From assembly GCA_965235095.1 (NCBI GenBank), contig OZ249405.1: a stretch of DNA of 64,000 bases; one strand, given 5' to 3'. This DNA comes from Fontibacterium abundans. GTDB taxonomy: Bacteria; Pseudomonadota; Alphaproteobacteria; Pelagibacterales; Pelagibacteraceae. Of the stretch, positions 61,703 through 64,000 are shown piece by piece (within the stretch, counting starts at the first letter, position 1; each line of letters begins with the position of its first letter). The notes below the pieces were generated by a model. It was not told the DNA's origin. It did no database searches and saw only the letters and a list, made by a program, of their open reading frames with translations. A program made the translations under genes and the position numbers.

Positions 61703-62152
61703 ATGAGATTTCTAAATATTTTTTTACTAATATTATCTTTATTTACGTTACAAGTATCTGCTCAACATAAAGACGCTAAAGATCATAATCATAAAAATAT
61801 TGAGGCTAAGAGTCCTTATCCTTCGGTAGATATTAAAGTTATTAAGGATGCAAAGTCTGGTTACAATATTCAATTACTTACTAAAAATTTTAAATTTACC
61901 CCTGAAAAAGTTAATAAAGAAAATGTGATGAACGAAGGACATGCGCACATTTATATTAATGGAAATAAAAATAGAGTTTATTCTGAATGGTACCACATAG
62001 AAGATGAAAAACTAACTCAGCCAATTAATCAGATTAGAGCCACATTAAATGCGAACGATCATTCTGAATACACGGTAAATTCAAGACCGATTGAAGCAAT
62101 TGGAGCCATCAAAAACGAAAATATTGGTAATTGGTATAATAATAAAAAATAA
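61703..62152 (+). CDS. Exported His-rich hypothetical protein
   Basis: A 149-residue protein with a signal peptide (about 1-20, cleavage near VSAQ) followed by a His-rich stretch (HKDAKDHNHKN) and the motif EGHAHIYINGNKNRVYSEWY with HI following. Secreted proteins with the GHAHxYxNG pattern occur in marine proteobacteria and may bind metal through these His residues. Function unknown. It converges with the rhodanese gene without a gap. Confidence 0.7.
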   Translation: MRFLNIFLLILSLFTLQVSAQHKDAKDHNHKNIEAKSPYPSVDIKVIKDAKSGYNIQLLTKNFKFTPEKVNKENVMNEGHAHIYINGNKNRVYSEWYHIEDEKLTQPINQIRATLNANDHSEYTVNSRPIEAIGAIKNENIGNWYNNKK

Positions 62153-62545
62153 TTACTTACAAGGCAGATTAGATTTTTTCCAACCCTCTCCTGTTGCTGG
62201 ATTGCCTTCAAAACCATCTGAAATATTAATTAAATTTTTATAACCTTGTTGCTCCAATAATTTTGCTGCTGTCATCGATCTAACTCCTGATCTACAAATA
62301 ATTAAGATGTTGTCTTTTTTAGAAACTTTTTTATCAAGAAATTCTTTAACAAAGTTTTCATTTTTTTGTCTATCAGGTCCTAATAAAATAGAGATAAATA
62401 ATGTTTTAGAATTTAAAGATTCTGCATCAGGTTTTCCAACGCCGTTCCACTCTTCTTCTGTTCTCACATCAAGAACAACACTATTTGAATTCTCATTCAA
62501 AAAATCTTTAATTTTTTCTGATGGAATATTAAATATTTCACTCAT
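62153..62545 (-). CDS. Rhodanese-like domain protein
   Basis: A 130-residue single rhodanese domain: NSNSVVLDVRTEEEWNGVG and the active-site loop ICRSGVRSMTAAKLLEQQGY with Cys near residue 84, then ISDGFEGN. It may transfer sulfur from thiosulfate or a persulfide donor. It is 4 bases 3' of the succinate-semialdehyde dehydrogenase gene. Confidence 0.88.
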   Translation of the reverse strand: MSEIFNIPSEKIKDFLNENSNSVVLDVRTEEEWNGVGKPDAESLNSKTLFISILLGPDRQKNENFVKEFLDKKVSKKDNILIICRSGVRSMTAAKLLEQQGYKNLINISDGFEGNPATGEGWKKSNLPCK

Positions 62546-62549
62546 AAAA

Positions 62550-63998
62550 CTATTTTATATTTCCAAATGATAACGTTTTTAATTCCAAATATTCTTCCAT
62601 TCCATATTTTGCACCTTCTCTCCCGATACCGGACTGTTTAATTCCACCAAAAGGCATGTAGGCGCTTGCAAAAATTCCAGTATTAATTCCAATCATTCCT
62701 GCCTCAATAGCCTCTGCTACCCTCCAAATTCTTGCGATATCTTTTGAAAAAAAATATGCAGCAAGTCCAAACTCAGTATTGTTTGCAAGATCAATTACTT
62801 CTTGCTCAGTTTTAAATTTGAAAAACGGCGCCACAGGACCAAACGTTTCTTCATTTGCAAGTTTCATGCTATCATTAACATTTGCAAGAACAGTTGCTTC
62901 ATAAAATCTTCCACCAAGTACGTGACGCTTTCCTCCAACTTCAATAGTTGCCCCTTTTGTAACAGCATCTTTTATATGCTCTTCCACTTTTGCAACCGCA
63001 GCATCGTCAATTAAAGGACCTAATTGTGTTTCGCCTTTTAAACCATCACCCATTTTTAATTTTTTTATAACCTCAACAACTTTTTTGATAAAATTATCAT
63101 AAATCTTTTCTTGAACATAAATTCGATTTGGAGAAACACACACCTGTCCTGTATTTCTAAATTTTCCAAGCATTAGTCCTTCAATGGCAGCATCAACATC
63201 GCAATCGTCAAATACAATAAATGGAGCATTGCCTCCAAGTTCTAAAGAAAGTTTTTTCACCGTATTTGCACTTTGTTGCATTAAAATTCTTCCAACCGCT
63301 GTGCTTCCAGTAAATGAAATTTTTCTAACTTTTGGATTTGAAGTTATTTCTTTGCCAATCTCTTCAGGCTCGCCTGTTATTATATTTATAACTCCTTTTG
63401 GAAATCCAGCTTGCTCAGCAAGAACTACAAATGCAATCGCTGTAAGTGGTGTTTGCTCTGCAGGTTTAATTACAAAAGTGCACCCAGCTGCAAGTCCTGG
63501 TGCGCATTTTCTTGTGATCATTGCTGCTGGAAAATTCCAAGGTGTAATTGCTGCGCAAACTCCTATGGGTTGTTTAAGAGTTATCATACGTTTATCTTTT
63601 ATTGGATCTGGAAGAACATCTCCGTAAACTCTTTTTGCTTCTTCAGCAAACCACTCTATAAAGTTTGCGGCATAAATAATTTCACCTTTTGCCTCACTCA
63701 AAGGTTTTCCTTGTTCAGCTGTCATGATCGTTGCCAGATCATCTTGATTATCAATAACTAAATCATACCATTTCTTTAAAATCTTAGATCTTTCATGTGC
63801 TGTAAATTTTGACCATAATTTAAATGCAAGTTCTGCCGCATCAATTGCATTTATAGTTTCTTTTTTTCCAAAATTTGGAACCTCTGCTATTAACTCGCCA
63901 GTTGCTGGATTTATAACTTTGATTTTTTTATCAGAACTAACCCATGCTCCATTCACGCAACACTTATTAATAAGTAAGTTCTTATTCTTTATATTCAT
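62550..63998 (-). CDS. gabD: NAD(P)-dependent succinate-semialdehyde dehydrogenase
   Basis: A complete 482-residue aldehyde dehydrogenase whose ATG lies at the right edge of the window. It has the cofactor motif FTGSTAVGRIL (about 229), the catalytic Glu in LELGGNAPF, the catalytic Cys in TGQVCVSPNR (about 287) and the C-terminal PFGGIKQSGIGREG. The SxGxGxEG ending and ITPWNFPAAMI match GabD, which oxidises succinate semialdehyde to succinate. It is followed closely by the rhodanese gene. Confidence 0.9.
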   Translation of the reverse strand: MNIKNKNLLINKCCVNGAWVSSDKKIKVINPATGELIAEVPNFGKKETINAIDAAELAFKLWSKFTAHERSKILKKWYDLVIDNQDDLATIMTAEQGKPLSEAKGEIIYAANFIEWFAEEAKRVYGDVLPDPIKDKRMITLKQPIGVCAAITPWNFPAAMITRKCAPGLAAGCTFVIKPAEQTPLTAIAFVVLAEQAGFPKGVINIITGEPEEIGKEITSNPKVRKISFTGSTAVGRILMQQSANTVKKLSLELGGNAPFIVFDDCDVDAAIEGLMLGKFRNTGQVCVSPNRIYVQEKIYDNFIKKVVEVIKKLKMGDGLKGETQLGPLIDDAAVAKVEEHIKDAVTKGATIEVGGKRHVLGGRFYEATVLANVNDSMKLANEETFGPVAPFFKFKTEQEVIDLANNTEFGLAAYFFSKDIARIWRVAEAIEAGMIGINTGIFASAYMPFGGIKQSGIGREGAKYGMEEYLELKTLSFGNIK

Positions 63999-64000
63999 AA

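Noticed and set aside
63184..63761. Plus-strand frames of 147 and 116 codons opposite gabD
   Set aside because: Antisense to a strongly conserved aldehyde dehydrogenase; Cys- and Ser-rich shadow sequences without recognisable domains.

Overview
The window looks like a chromosomal segment of a SAR11-type alphaproteobacterium (Candidatus Pelagibacter or a close relative). The evidence is the extreme A+T content, Lys/Asn/Ile-rich proteins, gene spacing of a few bases or overlapping, alphaproteobacterial gene orders (murA–DUF2948–hisD–infA–maf; kdsD–lptC–lptB), and a tRNA-His of the alphaproteobacterial type without an encoded G-1. I see no prophage, insertion sequence or CRISPR array.

Layout. 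1–2.5 kb (minus): start of ribF, a HAD phosphatase and a class III aminotransferase. 2.6–4.8 kb (plus): groES-groEL with a heat-shock-like promoter and a terminator. 4.9–6.9 kb (minus): a surface-glycan acyltransferase (AT3 plus SGNH) broken by a 14-base C/G tract. 7.1–15.6 kb (minus): hisG-hisZ-hisS, tRNA-His, tRNA-Phe, maf, infA, hisD, DUF2948, murA, dcd, small basic proteins and a cold-shock protein. 15.8–21.7 kb (plus): tRNA-Thr, a pyruvate dehydrogenase pair (E1 carrying its own lipoyl domain, and E2) and a serine hydrolase. 21.7–31.4 kb: a variable surface-polysaccharide island with an FkbM methyltransferase, two GT9 and one GT2 glycosyltransferases, tRNA-Ser and a seven-gene dTDP-deoxysugar operon. 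31.4–39.9 kb (minus): lepA and the classical thrS-infC-rpmI-rplT-pheS-pheT cluster. 39.9–48.6 kb: a GT4 glycosyltransferase, an alpha/beta hydrolase, an SDR protein and glutamate synthase gltBD. 48.8–53.8 kb: uppP, an NDUFA9-like protein, RNase D, kdsD, lptC and lptB. 53.8–64 kb: mostly single housekeeping and hypothetical genes (nuclease, PrpD, DUF192, MazG, HIT, rlmJ, mgtE, EamA, yajQ, rhodanese, gabD).

How the genes work together. Surface chemistry is the main accessory theme. The island encodes every enzyme class needed to make a dTDP-2,6-dideoxy-3-C-methyl-hexose (a mycarose-type branched sugar) from glucose-1-phosphate, with nearby glycosyltransferases. The acyltransferase at 4.9–6.9 kb would be restored to one reading frame by a one-base change in the homopolymer, as expected of a phase-variable surface modification. 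kdsD, lptC, lptB and uppP supply envelope lipopolysaccharide and carrier-lipid functions. The remaining genes serve translation, histidine synthesis, central carbon and nitrogen metabolism, and protein folding.

Other points of note are a His-rich 20-residue reading frame just upstream of tRNA-His/hisS, an AUU start codon for infC, a second lipoyl domain in E2 that has lost its lysine, and several tiny basic proteins. All identifications come from reading motifs and gene order; no database search was run.
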